This document shows, piece by piece, positions 8,332 to 16,045 of a DNA stretch of 64,000 nt. Source of the DNA: Terriglobia bacterium. Its GTDB lineage: Bacteria; Acidobacteriota; Terriglobia; Terriglobales; Acidobacteriaceae. The notes beneath the pieces were generated by a model that did no database searches, was not told the DNA's origin, and worked only from the letters and a program-made list of their open reading frames with translations. The translations under genes were made by a program, and so were the position numbers. Location: the NCBI GenBank assembly GCA_020073465.1, contig JAIQFC010000020.1, positions 35,698-99,697 of the forward strand, given 5' to 3'. The number at the start of each line of letters is the position of its first letter. Position 1 is the stretch's first letter.

Positions 8332-10021
8332 GACTCTTCTTCCTTGCTGCCTCAAACTCATCGCCCTTCTGCCAGTCCACTAGCTTTGGCAAACTCGCCG
8401 CCTCCCAGCCCAGGGCGAATCCGAAGCGCGCTACTGCGCTGTCACCGGTGAAATCCATTTCCGGATGGTACTCGTCGCTCGGCTGGTGATAGTGCTTCTC
8501 GACGTACTCTCGGTCCTGCGCCAACCCCCAGGCTTCGTCGTGGCCCTTAAACTTCATCCCTTCATTGATGGAGAACGCAGGAATGCCAACCCGGGCCAGG
8601 CTGAAATGGTCGGAGCGGTAGAAGTGCCCTGCCTCGGGACGCGCATCCGGACGGATCGCCATCCGAAACTCTTTCGCCATCGCCTCGACGACCGGATAGA
8701 AAGTTGTCCGCTCCGCGCCGGAAACTTCGACCTCCTGGGGCGCGCCCAACGGCTTCACGTCGTCGTAATTCAAATCCAGGGCAATCTTCCCGGCGGGAAT
8801 CGGCGGATGCTTGCCCAGATATTCCGACCCCAGCAGTCCCTGCTCTTCGGCTGTCACCGCCGCGAAGATGATCGACCGGCGCGGCCTCTGCGCCGCCGAT
8901 CCAAAGGCTCGCGCCAACTCCAGCAGGATGCCGCAACCTGTGGCGTTGTCGTCGGCACCATTGAAAATGTTGTCCCCCGGCAAGTCCGGGCGGATGCCAA
9001 AGTGATCGTAGTGCGCGGTGTACATCACCGCTTCGTCCTTGAGATTGCGGTCGGAACCCTGCAAAATTGCCACCACGTTGTTCGACTCAAAATTCCGGAC
9101 CTTGCTCACCATGTGAGCCTTGAGTTTCGCGCCGAAGTTCACCGGACGAAAATCCCGCGAACGGGCTTCCACCATCATCTTGTCGAGATCCATGCCGGAG
9201 GCCGCGGCCAGTTTCTTTGCCACATCGAGATGCACCCATGACGCGACTTTCAGCGCGGGGCCCTCCAGCTTCAAAGCAGCTTTCTCGCCGGAATTCGAAT
9301 TCCGCACGACTTCCCACGGATAGCTCGCCATCTCGGTCTGGTGGACGAGGATCACGCCCACGGCGCCCTTGCGGGCCGCCTGTTCATACTTGTAGGTCCA
9401 GCGTCCATAGTAGGTAAGCTCCTTGCCTTTGAAGAATTTGGGATCATCGGACGGCGGCTCGTTCACCAGCATCAGCAGCACCTTGCCGCGCACGTCCACC
9501 CCCTTGTAGTCGTCCCAGTTGTACTCCGGGGCTTCGATTCCGTATCCCACATAAACGATGTCGGCATCGATCTCGGACTCGGGCTGCTGCGTCTGGTCAT
9601 ACGCAACATACTGGTCGAGAGGCTTCAGGCGCATTGCCCCGCCCGACTTGGGCTGCAGCGAGAATGTGGTCTCGGGCAGGGTTGTGATTCCGACCAGGGG
9701 AACCTTCTGCATGTAGCTGCCGCCGTCGCCCGCCGGCTTCAGTCCGTACTCTGCAAACTGGGTTGCGATGTACTCGGCGGCGATGTCTCCGCCACGCTGT
9801 CCCGTGCCCCGCCCTTCGAGCAGATCGTGCGACAGGTAGCGCACATGCCAGCGGATGTGCTCCGGATTGATGGTCTCCAGCGCATTGAAAGCTGCCCCGG
9901 GCAGCCGCACCGAGACGTCCTTCCCACCCTTCGAGCCACCAGCTCCACCCTCGGCCCACACGGATGCACTCAGCGCAGCAAAGAGGCAGGCAAGCACACC
10001 TCTCCTCAGGATTTCTGCCAT
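8327..10021 (-). CDS. Secreted M28-family metallo-aminopeptidase with PA domain
   Basis: A 564-residue exported peptidase. A signal peptide (MAEILRRGVLACLFAALSAS) precedes the mature protein. A protease-associated insertion lies in the first half (RGKVLLMLVNEP). The di-zinc M28 core follows: HYDHFG, then NGADDNATG with the bridging Asp, then TAEEQGLLGSEY with the catalytic Glu pair, and finally RSDHFSL with the last His ligand. It likely trims peptides from the N-terminus in the periplasm or outside the cell. The ATG at 10021 is preferred over one at 10060 because GGGGGAG stands about 10 bases upstream of it and the signal peptide then starts correctly. The stop codon lies inside a heptamer array. 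Confidence 0.85.
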   Translation of the reverse strand: MAEILRRGVLACLFAALSASVWAEGGAGGSKGGKDVSVRLPGAAFNALETINPEHIRWHVRYLSHDLLEGRGTGQRGGDIAAEYIATQFAEYGLKPAGDGGSYMQKVPLVGITTLPETTFSLQPKSGGAMRLKPLDQYVAYDQTQQPESEIDADIVYVGYGIEAPEYNWDDYKGVDVRGKVLLMLVNEPPSDDPKFFKGKELTYYGRWTYKYEQAARKGAVGVILVHQTEMASYPWEVVRNSNSGEKAALKLEGPALKVASWVHLDVAKKLAAASGMDLDKMMVEARSRDFRPVNFGAKLKAHMVSKVRNFESNNVVAILQGSDRNLKDEAVMYTAHYDHFGIRPDLPGDNIFNGADDNATGCGILLELARAFGSAAQRPRRSIIFAAVTAEEQGLLGSEYLGKHPPIPAGKIALDLNYDDVKPLGAPQEVEVSGAERTTFYPVVEAMAKEFRMAIRPDARPEAGHFYRSDHFSLARVGIPAFSINEGMKFKGHDEAWGLAQDREYVEKHYHQPSDEYHPEMDFTGDSAVARFGFALGWEAASLPKLVDWQKGDEFEAARKKSQ

Positions 10022-10385
10022 AAATAGTCGTCTCCCCCAACGAAGCGGCGTGGCTCGCATGGAAGAATGCTCAGCTCTTGGTTAAGGACTTAGGGAATTG
10101 TAACGGACGACAACGGATTTTCGCCGCCGTTAAGCAGAGGACCATCCCACACGGGAGGGCAAGCACTACCGCGTTCACCTGCGAAAAGCAGTGGGCAGTG
10201 GTCAGTGGATAGCAGCCAGGGGCCAGCACTCAGGCCCGGACTGCGTAGTGTCCAGGACCGAGTCGGGTCGTTGTCGCCGGCCCAACTGGGGACAATTAGT
10301 GTTCCGCCTTGTTGTTACCTGCGAAATCAGCGAAATCTGCGGCTGCCCTTGCTTTCCCGCGACCGCGGGATTAGTTCTTCGACCC
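10022..10385. other. Intergenic region with a heptamer array
   Basis: No gene is evident. A heptamer array spans 10188-10229 (GCAGTGG, GCAGTGG, TCAGTGG, then decaying units such as ATAGCAG and CCAGGGG). Near 10313-10340 a short dispersed repeat built on ACCTGCGAAATC and AATCTGCGGC occurs, and it recurs at 58035-58062. The promoter of the M28 gene should lie at the left end. Confidence 0.6.
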
Positions 10386-10931
10386 TCAACCCGCGCGGAA
10401 GTCCGGCACATCCTCGCCCGGCTTGAACAGGCGGACGGGCGGGGTCTTTCCAGTCTCGGCCATCCTGCGGCCCATCTCTTCGAAGTCGGCCTTCACCCAC
10501 CCCACGCTGGAGACTTCAATCTCGCCATCCTGGCCAATCCAGAAAACAGTGGGTACGTTGGTCAGCCCGTAGGCATTCGACGCGGGATAGCGGCTCGGAT
10601 CGTCCAGCAGCACCGGGAACGTTACCCCAAACTCTTTCATGAACGCCGAGGTCGCCTTCGCATCGTCCTGGGAAACCCCGACCAGCGCCACATGCTTGCT
10701 CCCGTAGGCCCTGTACAGCCTCTCCAGAAATGGAAGCGCGTACTGGCACACCGGACACGACACCTTGAAGAATGCCAGCACCACCGGCCTTCGCCCCATC
10801 TCATCGCGCAGCGCAAACGGCTTCCTGTCAATTGTTCTCAACTCAAACTCCGGCGCCTTCGTCCCCGCCGTCAATGCCGCCATCGTTCGTCCCCCAGTTC
10901 GTCTCTTGAAGAGATTTCGCAGCCAGCGCAT
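10386..10931 (-). CDS. Thioredoxin-fold peroxiredoxin/TlpA-like protein
   Basis: A 181-residue protein of the AhpC/TSA-redoxin superfamily. It has the APEFELRTIDRKPFALRDE opening, then FFKVSCPVC at about residue 60, which supplies a CPVC redox centre. Further on are LVGVSQDD and VPTVFWIGQDGEI, the cis-Pro loop of the thioredoxin fold. It probably reduces peroxides or disulfides. There is no signal peptide, so it should be cytosolic. Two starts fit: ATG 10931 with AAGGGA upstream, or ATG 10883 with GGGGGA upstream. The shorter form begins just before the conserved domain. Confidence 0.8.
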   Translation of the reverse strand: MRWLRNLFKRRTGGRTMAALTAGTKAPEFELRTIDRKPFALRDEMGRRPVVLAFFKVSCPVCQYALPFLERLYRAYGSKHVALVGVSQDDAKATSAFMKEFGVTFPVLLDDPSRYPASNAYGLTNVPTVFWIGQDGEIEVSSVGWVKADFEEMGRRMAETGKTPPVRLFKPGEDVPDFRAG

Positions 10932-10992
10932 GTTGCCCGTCCCTTAAGCTGCCTCATTTTAGATGATCCCGAATGCCCGCTGGATGGGGAAT

Positions 10993-11027
10993 AGAGTGGT
11001 CAGTGGTCAGTGGTCAGTGGTCAGTTG
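10993..11027. repeat. Heptamer array (TCAGTGG)
   Basis: Five tandem units: AGAGTGG, three identical TCAGTGG, and TCAGTTG. It lies upstream of the thioredoxin-fold gene and borders the two-hairpin repeat that starts at about 11037. Confidence 0.85.
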
Positions 11028-11036
11028 CCGCGAGAG

Positions 11037-11130
11037 CCGCGGAGCGGCGGAAGAATGCAGCCCACGGCGCAAGCCGTGGGTAGAGAGTGGAACGAGAGGC
11101 AAGCCCCAGTGGGGCGAAAGAGACGCCATC
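11037..11130 (+). repeat. Two-hairpin dispersed repeat, copy 1
   Basis: Contains a CCCACGG-CGCAAG-CCGTGGG hairpin, a spacer of about 20 bases (TAGAGAGTGG...), and a second hairpin from GCCCC-AGT-GGGGC followed by GAAAGA. A second copy in opposite orientation lies at 37600-37687, with both stems and the order conserved. It is intergenic and non-coding. Confidence 0.75.
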
Positions 11131-11152
11131 ACTCGCCCGGAGATACCAAGCG

Positions 11153-11677
11153 TCAGCGAAGCCCGCACTTCCACAAATAGAAGCATTTCGCTGAACGCAC
11201 TCTAATCCTAATGTAGCTGGCAGGATCACAGATACATTGCCCCGCCGCTGCGATCGTGATGTGGCCCTGTGCCTCCTTCACTTCCGGCGCACGCTCCCCC
11301 ACGTTACAACAGTCCCCGTCGTCCCAAAAAGCGAACGTGTATACCACTGAATACGTCACCGGATTGGTACAGCCCCGGCACTCGTACTCCGATTTCTCCG
11401 CGCTCTCCAAGGCGGCCTGGCTCAGAATGGGATGCCCGCTGACCACCTCAGCCGACTCAACGCCCCCATCCTTTCGGATTACGACTTGCACCTCCACATC
11501 TCCCGTGATCCGCGCCTGCCGCGCCAACGGCGGATAGACCAGCGGAGACAACTTGGTCAGCACGACCCCGGTCTCAGACGTTTTGCTGCTGCTGACGTCT
11601 TGAGCCGGGGCGCGACCAACCAATGCGACGCAGGACCCAGCAAGAAGAATCGTCACCAACAGACGCCGCGCCTTCAT
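11153..11677 (-). CDS. Small exported TonB C-terminal-domain protein
   Basis: A 174-residue protein with an N-terminal signal sequence (MKARRLLVTILLAGSCVALV, ending near APAQ). It then carries a TonB C-terminal domain: YPPLARQARITGDVEVQVVI, KDGGVESAEVVSGHP and LSQAALESAEKSEYECRG. There is no long spacer, so it cannot span the periplasm as TonB does. Stand-alone proteins of this kind are common in Acidobacteriota and their role is unknown. The C-terminal third holds six to eight cysteines (for example GDCCN, QCICD, KCFYLWKC), suggesting disulfides in the periplasm. Its stop is followed by the two-hairpin repeat. Confidence 0.75.
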   Translation of the reverse strand: MKARRLLVTILLAGSCVALVGRAPAQDVSSSKTSETGVVLTKLSPLVYPPLARQARITGDVEVQVVIRKDGGVESAEVVSGHPILSQAALESAEKSEYECRGCTNPVTYSVVYTFAFWDDGDCCNVGERAPEVKEAQGHITIAAAGQCICDPASYIRIRVRSAKCFYLWKCGLR

Positions 11678-11735
11678 GCTGGGATTTTAGTCCCACGATG
11701 CACCGAACACCTAGATTTCGGGTAGTAGATCGCAT

Positions 11736-11767
11736 GCCTCCTCTGTGTCCCCGTGACTCCGTGGTAA
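11736..11767 (-). repeat. CACAGAG-type dispersed repeat
   Basis: On the minus strand this reads TTTACCACGGAGTCACGGG followed by GACACAGAG. Related copies are at 56811-56842 and, partially, 27098-27116. It sits just after the mutY stop. Confidence 0.6.
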
Positions 11768-11774
11768 ATTCTCT

Positions 11775-12764
11775 TCAAGGCATTTCCGCCTTCTGCAGAA
11801 TCTTCCGCGCCAACCCCGTGAGCGCAACGCGTCCCAGCCGCTCCAAGGGAATCCATTTCCCACGAAGGCACGATGGTGTGGCATCGCGCCACACCCGCAC
11901 CGTGTAATCCGTCACTGTGATCGAATGCCGGAGTGTGAACGACGGAGAGGACGCGCCATTCCCACCTTCCACCTCCGGCAACTCCCACATCCCGGCCATC
12001 AACGACGCATCCCGCGGCCGCTGCACCAGAAATACCGACCCTTTCCGGCGATCGAGCGCGTAGTGAATCTCGCGCTTCTTTTGCGGCGCCAGCTTGGCAG
12101 CCCCGCCCAACTCCCCCCGTGTCGCACACATCTCAACCACCGGGCACGTCAAACACGCCGGCGCTCTGGGCGTGCAGACGGTTGCTCCCAACTCCATCAC
12201 GGCCTGATTGAAGTCGCCCGGACGCTTCCCATCGAGCAGACTGCTAGCCGCGTCCCACATCGCTTCCCCGGCCAGCCGCTCACCTAACATTCTCTGCAGC
12301 ACGCGTTCCACATTCCCATCGACGACCGCGACCGGCTCGCCAAACGCAATGCTGGCAATCGCCGCCGCCGTATATCGGCCTACGCCTGGTAGTTCGCGCA
12401 ATCCCGCAGCTGTCGCCGGAAACTCTCCTCCATACTCACGCACCACGACCTTAGCCGCCGCGTGCAGCATGCGCGCCCTCCGGTAGTACCCGAGTCCGCT
12501 CCACGCCGCCAGCACCGACGCCTCGCGCGCCGCCGCCAGCCTCTCCACCGTCGGAAACCGACGCAGGAACTCGTGATAGTGCTCGATCACCGCCGCCACC
12601 CGTGTCTGCTGCAGCATGATCTCCGACAGCCAAACCCGGTACGGATCGCGGCTTTCCCGCCAGGGCAAGTCGCGCGCATGGCGGTCATACCATCCAAGCA
12701 AACGTCGCCGGAAATCCTTGCTCTGGTTGCGCCTTCCGACCTCAAGCTGCTTGCCTAAACTCAT
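11775..12764 (-). CDS. mutY: A/G-specific adenine DNA glycosylase MutY
   Basis: A 329-residue base-excision repair enzyme that removes adenine mispaired with 8-oxoguanine. The catalytic region reads SEIMLQQTRV with the essential Glu, followed by the helix-hairpin-helix LPGVGRYTAAAI and VDGNVERV with the catalytic Asp. The [4Fe-4S] loop is complete: C-x6-C-x2-C-x5-C in CTPRAPACLTCPVVEMC. The last 100 residues match the Nudix-like MutY C-terminal domain that recognises 8-oxoG. The start at 12764 (MSLGKQ) is chosen because the extra 55 residues from the longer frame are unlike the family. The next plus-strand genes are divergent. Confidence 0.95.
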   Translation of the reverse strand: MSLGKQLEVGRRNQSKDFRRRLLGWYDRHARDLPWRESRDPYRVWLSEIMLQQTRVAAVIEHYHEFLRRFPTVERLAAAREASVLAAWSGLGYYRRARMLHAAAKVVVREYGGEFPATAAGLRELPGVGRYTAAAIASIAFGEPVAVVDGNVERVLQRMLGERLAGEAMWDAASSLLDGKRPGDFNQAVMELGATVCTPRAPACLTCPVVEMCATRGELGGAAKLAPQKKREIHYALDRRKGSVFLVQRPRDASLMAGMWELPEVEGGNGASSPSFTLRHSITVTDYTVRVWRDATPSCLRGKWIPLERLGRVALTGLARKILQKAEMP

Positions 12765-12952
12765 TTGCTCCCAATTCCACCAACCCACAGCGCCGGCTGC
12801 GATTCTAATCGATTCGATGACTACTGCCCTACCCAGTGCCACCCAGTATGCCCCGCCATTGACCCCGTCCCCAGCGCACGAAATAATAGACGGGCCTGGC
12901 ATCCGCACCATTCGCGTGAGTCCACTCACGCCCGAGTATCGCGAGGAGTGTC

Positions 12953-13183
12953 ATGAACGACTTCAACCGCAAGGTGGAAGACGCTTCGTCTCGTGTCGGC
13001 AAGACTGTAGCCGATGCCGCCGAACGTCTGGAAAAAGAGATTCCGGAGTTCATCAAGTACCTGAACGACGAGGTTGTGCCCGCCGTGCGCCAGCACTCGA
13101 CCAAGGCCCTGCGAGTGGCCAGCGAGAAGCTCACCGAACTGGCCGACTACATGGAGCAGCATCCGTCTTCGCCCAAGAAATGA
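12953..13183 (+). CDS. Small helical protein of unknown function
   Basis: A 76-residue, charged, strongly alpha-helical protein (repeats of VEDAS, VADAAERLEKEI, SEKLTELADYM). It has no signal or membrane segment. GAGGAG stands about six bases before the ATG, a good ribosome site. Its TGA overlaps the next start as ATGA, so translation of the RlpA-like gene is probably coupled to it. I do not recognise the family; the amphipathic pattern suggests a coiled-coil or surface-associated peptide. Confidence 0.65.
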   Translation: MNDFNRKVEDASSRVGKTVADAAERLEKEIPEFIKYLNDEVVPAVRQHSTKALRVASEKLTELADYMEQHPSSPKK

Positions 13184-14037
13184 ACCGGACGGGTGCGCCC
13201 TTCGTCCGCGCAGCGCCAGTCTTCGTCCGGTTGATTGTGGGACAGTTGATCTCCATCCCGTCCACGATGATTCTGTTCGTCCTGCTGGCGCTGTCGCTGC
13301 TTACCGCCTGCAACCATCCCAAGCAAGCGCGAGTAAATCCCCCTCCGCCACCCACTCCCGTCGAACAACCGCGCGCCACAGAACCAGCGAACGAGCCACG
13401 TCCTGAAAGCGCCACGAAGAGCAGCAGCCTGCCCGAGACCGAGACCTCGCCCGATCTGGCTGAACCGACCATTCCCGCCGATGCCACTCCCCTCGCCACC
13501 GAGACCGGGCTCGCCAGTTGGTATGGCCCTCCCTACCACAACCGGCGCGGATCAAACGGCGAAGTCTACAACATGCATGCGATGACGGCCGCGCACCGCA
13601 CCTTGCCACTGGGCTCGATCGTGCGCGTCACCAATGTCAAGACCGGGCGCACAGCGCTGGTCCGCATCACCGACCGAGGCCCTTTCATTCCCGGGCGCGT
13701 GGTTGATCTCTCGCTGGCCGCGGCCCGCAAGCTCGACATCTATCAACCCGGTATCGCTGAAGTGAAAGTCGAAGTCATGCAGACTCCCGCGCCGCTCGAC
13801 TCGGGAGGGAAATGGGCGGTGCAGATTGGCGGGTTCCCGCATGAAGGCGCCGCCACCAAGCTTGCTGACCACCTCACACGCCGCTACCACACCGCCAAAG
13901 TGCTACGCTTCGCCAGTCCCGCGGGAGACTGGTGGATCCGCGTCCGCGTCCTTGACGATGATCACGAGCGGGCCAAGAAACTGGCAGCGGAAACCGAAAC
14001 TCCCGAGGGTGCGGTCTTCCTGGTCAGGCTCGATTAG
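13180..14037 (+). CDS. RlpA-like septal-ring lipoprotein (DPBB + SPOR)
   Basis: A 285-residue protein. It has a hydrophobic segment with lipobox LLTAC at about residues 40-44, then a Pro/Glu-rich linker. The RlpA double-psi beta-barrel follows: GLASWYG, NMHAMTAAHRTLPLGSIVRVTN, RITDRGPF and RVVDLSLAAARKL. The C-terminal SPOR-type domain (KWAVQIGGFPHEGAATKLADHL) binds denuded peptidoglycan. RlpA homologues cleave or bind glycan strands at division sites. The start at 13180 overlaps the preceding stop (ATGA). An internal ATG at 13267 would leave a bare lipoprotein signal without basic residues, so the longer form is preferred. It likely sits in the outer membrane facing the periplasm. Confidence 0.85.
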   Translation: MNRTGAPFVRAAPVFVRLIVGQLISIPSTMILFVLLALSLLTACNHPKQARVNPPPPPTPVEQPRATEPANEPRPESATKSSSLPETETSPDLAEPTIPADATPLATETGLASWYGPPYHNRRGSNGEVYNMHAMTAAHRTLPLGSIVRVTNVKTGRTALVRITDRGPFIPGRVVDLSLAAARKLDIYQPGIAEVKVEVMQTPAPLDSGGKWAVQIGGFPHEGAATKLADHLTRRYHTAKVLRFASPAGDWWIRVRVLDDDHERAKKLAAETETPEGAVFLVRLD

Positions 14038-14134
14038 GCCTCAGATCGACCGCTTCGCGCACCAGGATAGAACTCTGACAGCCCCTCGCGGCGAATGTTA
14101 TCGTTTCCGAAGCTGACTCTAGGCGAGACAAGAC

Positions 14135-14488
14135 ATGACTGATCCAACGACTGGTTGCCTGTTCTGCCGCATCATCCGCGGCGAGATTCCCTCCAAAAAG
14201 GTTCATGAAGATGAGCACGTTTACGCCTTCGAAGACCTCCATCCGCAAGCCCCGACGCACGTTCTCATCATCCCTAAGAAACACTTCGCCGGACTGAAAG
14301 AAGCGCAAGCTGAGGATGCGGAGGTGATTGGCCGCTGCCACCTCGCCGCTGCCGAGATTGCCCGCAAGCGCAACATTGAGCAGAGCTACCGTACCGTGCT
14401 CAACGTCGGACCGGGCGCCGGGCAGTCGGTGTTCCACCTTCACGTGCACCTCGTCGGCGGGAGGCCACTCTCCTGGCCGCCAGGCTGA
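14135..14488 (+). CDS. HIT-family nucleotide-binding hydrolase
   Basis: A 117-residue histidine-triad protein of the HINT branch, which hydrolyses purine nucleoside phosphoramidates. It has CLFCRIIRGEIPS at the start, ALID-like VYAFEDLHPQAPTHVLIIPK, and the catalytic triad HLHVHLV in SVFHLHVHLVGGRPLSWPPG. Length and motif order are standard. It is cytosolic. It follows the RlpA-like gene by about 97 bases and is probably transcribed from its own promoter. Confidence 0.93.
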   Translation: MTDPTTGCLFCRIIRGEIPSKKVHEDEHVYAFEDLHPQAPTHVLIIPKKHFAGLKEAQAEDAEVIGRCHLAAAEIARKRNIEQSYRTVLNVGPGAGQSVFHLHVHLVGGRPLSWPPG

Positions 14489-14875
14489 GGGAGTGCTCGC
14501 CGCTCAGAGGTACGCCAAGCCCGGAGCACGAACGGACCTTAGCCGCCAGCAATGGAAGTCTGGAGACGGGATTCAACGACCGGACGCCCGGTTTCGTCGT
14601 CCGGTCCCTCGCCTGCGATGCCCGGTCCCGCCATTTCCCAGCCCGTACAACGCGGACAAAGCCCCAGTCCAGGGAAAACTCCCCCAAAGAGGCAAGGACC
14701 TTCTGCGGGCAAGGCAAATCGATTTACCTCCCGGCTCTGCAAACGCCTCTTTGGAATCATGGAGTTGGAATGGAATTATGTATAGCTCCAAGAAATACAG
14801 GCGGGACACACCAATTCCGCGCATATGAAATCAATAACTTGCGAGGATGTGCAGCGGGGTCGGGGGAGAAGCCGG
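14489..14875. other. Intergenic region with a perfect inverted repeat
   Basis: No convincing gene. A perfect 9-bp inverted repeat, GACCGGACG at 14578-14586 and CGTCCGGTC at 14598-14606, lies about 90 bases after the HIT stop. It can fold but has no U-run, so it is not a classical terminator. Confidence 0.5.
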
Positions 14876-15541
14876 CTACTGCACCGACGGGCTTTCCTCT
14901 TCCGGTGCCCCGTGCCGCCGCAGCAGTTGTGGCAGATTCTGCGAAAAGGCTGAGCGCGGGAGAACCATGTCGCACCCCACTTCGTGTGCCTTCTGCTTCA
15001 GGTCTCCCTGCACGTGCGACAGGAAACCAATGATCGAGGTGCCTTTCTTCAGCTTGCTCTTCAGTTTGGGAATCAGCGCCAGCGGCTTCGCGTTCACGTT
15101 GTTGAGGTCAAAAATGATCAGCGATGGCTTCTCTTCCCCATTCTGTTGCATCCGGTCGGACAGGTCGCTATCGTTCTTCACGAATTCGACCTTGACGTTG
15201 AGCTTGCGCGCCGTCTCCTGAATTTTCGCCTGGAAGAATAAATCGTCTACGAAGGCAAAGATGCGCGAGTTGGCATCGTCGCGAGCCGGCAAGGGCTCCG
15301 GCTCGGCCTGCGGGTACTGTGACCCAAACCCCGGACGCTGCCGTCCCGGCTTGCTTCCGTTATTGCCGCCGGCCAGCGCCGCGCGGTAACTGTGGTCCAT
15401 CGGAGCGGTGTAGATGCCGTCCTGATTGTGACGGCTCTGCGCTGGTCCGGGCCGCTGCCCGCGTTGATTGTGAGGACGGCGCCCACGCCGCCTTCTGCCT
15501 CTCCCTCCGCCACCGGAGGGTCTTCCGGGTCCTGCGTTCAT
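14876..15541 (-). CDS. Receiver-like domain protein with Arg/Gly-rich N-terminal tail
   Basis: A 221-residue protein. The first ~45 residues are almost wholly Gly, Arg, Pro, Gln and His (RGRRRRGRRP and similar), like RGG-type nucleic-acid-binding tails. From about residue 90 a receiver-like fold follows: SRIFAFVDDLFFQ, then SLIIFDLNN with the putative phosphoacceptor Asp, then IIGFLSH and the DMVLPRSAF end. The usual conserved Lys is replaced by Arg, so phosphorylation may not drive it. AGAGGA stands before the ATG, and a strong hairpin lies in the leader. I infer a nucleic-acid-associated regulator; the partner is unknown. Confidence 0.7.
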   Translation of the reverse strand: MNAGPGRPSGGGGRGRRRRGRRPHNQRGQRPGPAQSRHNQDGIYTAPMDHSYRAALAGGNNGSKPGRQRPGFGSQYPQAEPEPLPARDDANSRIFAFVDDLFFQAKIQETARKLNVKVEFVKNDSDLSDRMQQNGEEKPSLIIFDLNNVNAKPLALIPKLKSKLKKGTSIIGFLSHVQGDLKQKAHEVGCDMVLPRSAFSQNLPQLLRRHGAPEEESPSVQ

Positions 15542-15556
15542 AATCCTCTCAAGTTA

Positions 15557-15588
15557 AGGCGCACGTTGATCTTTTGCGTTGTGCGCCT
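15557..15588 (-). promoter_or_regulatory. Hairpin in the 5' leader of the Arg/Gly-rich receiver gene
   Basis: A perfect 8-bp inverted repeat, AGGCGCAC at 15557-15564 and GTGCGCCT at 15581-15588, with a 16-base loop. It lies 16 bases upstream of the minus-strand ATG, just before the ribosome site. On the minus strand no U-run follows, so it looks more like a leader structure or operator than a terminator. Confidence 0.5.
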
Positions 15589-15931
15589 GAAAAATTGCAA
15601 AGTCTTGCAGGTCTCAAGGTCGATTTGGACGTGATGACATGCGAACCGCAGTCCTGAACCCTCTGCGTGTTTGCGGGTTACAGCTGGACGCACTCAGAAA
15701 CGAACCCCAGCTCTTGAAACAAACTCTGAATCGCGAACGAAATCTAAAAAAGTTGCGTATCGGGTTTCTCGTTATCGGATCCGTCGCGCCACCTCGGAAC
15801 TGGCTCGGGGCGCGGAAGGCCTACGCGGGAACGAGGCCACATGAGAACATCTTCATGGTACTCGTCCCTGCTGTACCGCGCAAGGGGGGATGTACCTAGC
15901 TTTTGCACAGGAGGACATGACTGTCTGTTCA

Positions 15932-16041
15932 GGCTTCGGGCTTCGGCTTGCGGGCTTCGGCGAGGCATTCTTGCCGAGCCATTTCTGCTTGCTCGTTGTG
16001 GGGGCAGATTCGCTGAAGCCTGAAAGCCGAAGCCAGAAGCC
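15932..16041. repeat. Inverted pair of heptamer arrays (GGCTTCG / CGAAGCC type)
   Basis: Left arm 15932-15959: GGCTTCG, GGCTTCG, GCTTGCG, GGCTTCG. Right arm 16014-16041: TGAAGCC, TGAAAGC, CGAAGCC, AGAAGCC, the reverse complement. The arms flank about 54 bases and the right arm ends 4 bases from the stop of the HDOD gene. The same unit recurs at 36855-36882. Confidence 0.8.
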
Positions 16042-16045
16042 CCGC

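Larger units (their letters stand above)
15542..16045. other. Intergenic region carrying a leader hairpin and paired repeats
   Basis: About 500 bases without a supported gene. Short open frames on both strands here lack ribosome sites. It holds the 15557-15588 hairpin and the inverted heptamer pair at 15932-16041. Confidence 0.5.

Noticed and set aside
13147..13539. Minus-strand frames over the RlpA-like gene
   Set aside because: Antisense to a gene with complete DPBB and SPOR motifs.
14578..14606. Perfect 9-bp inverted repeat as terminator of the HIT gene
   Set aside because: About 90 bases after the stop and not followed by a T-run, so it does not meet the rho-independent pattern.
15639..15899. 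Plus-strand 86-codon frame
   Set aside because: No ribosome site, no motif and it ends within repeat-rich DNA; cannot be supported as a gene.
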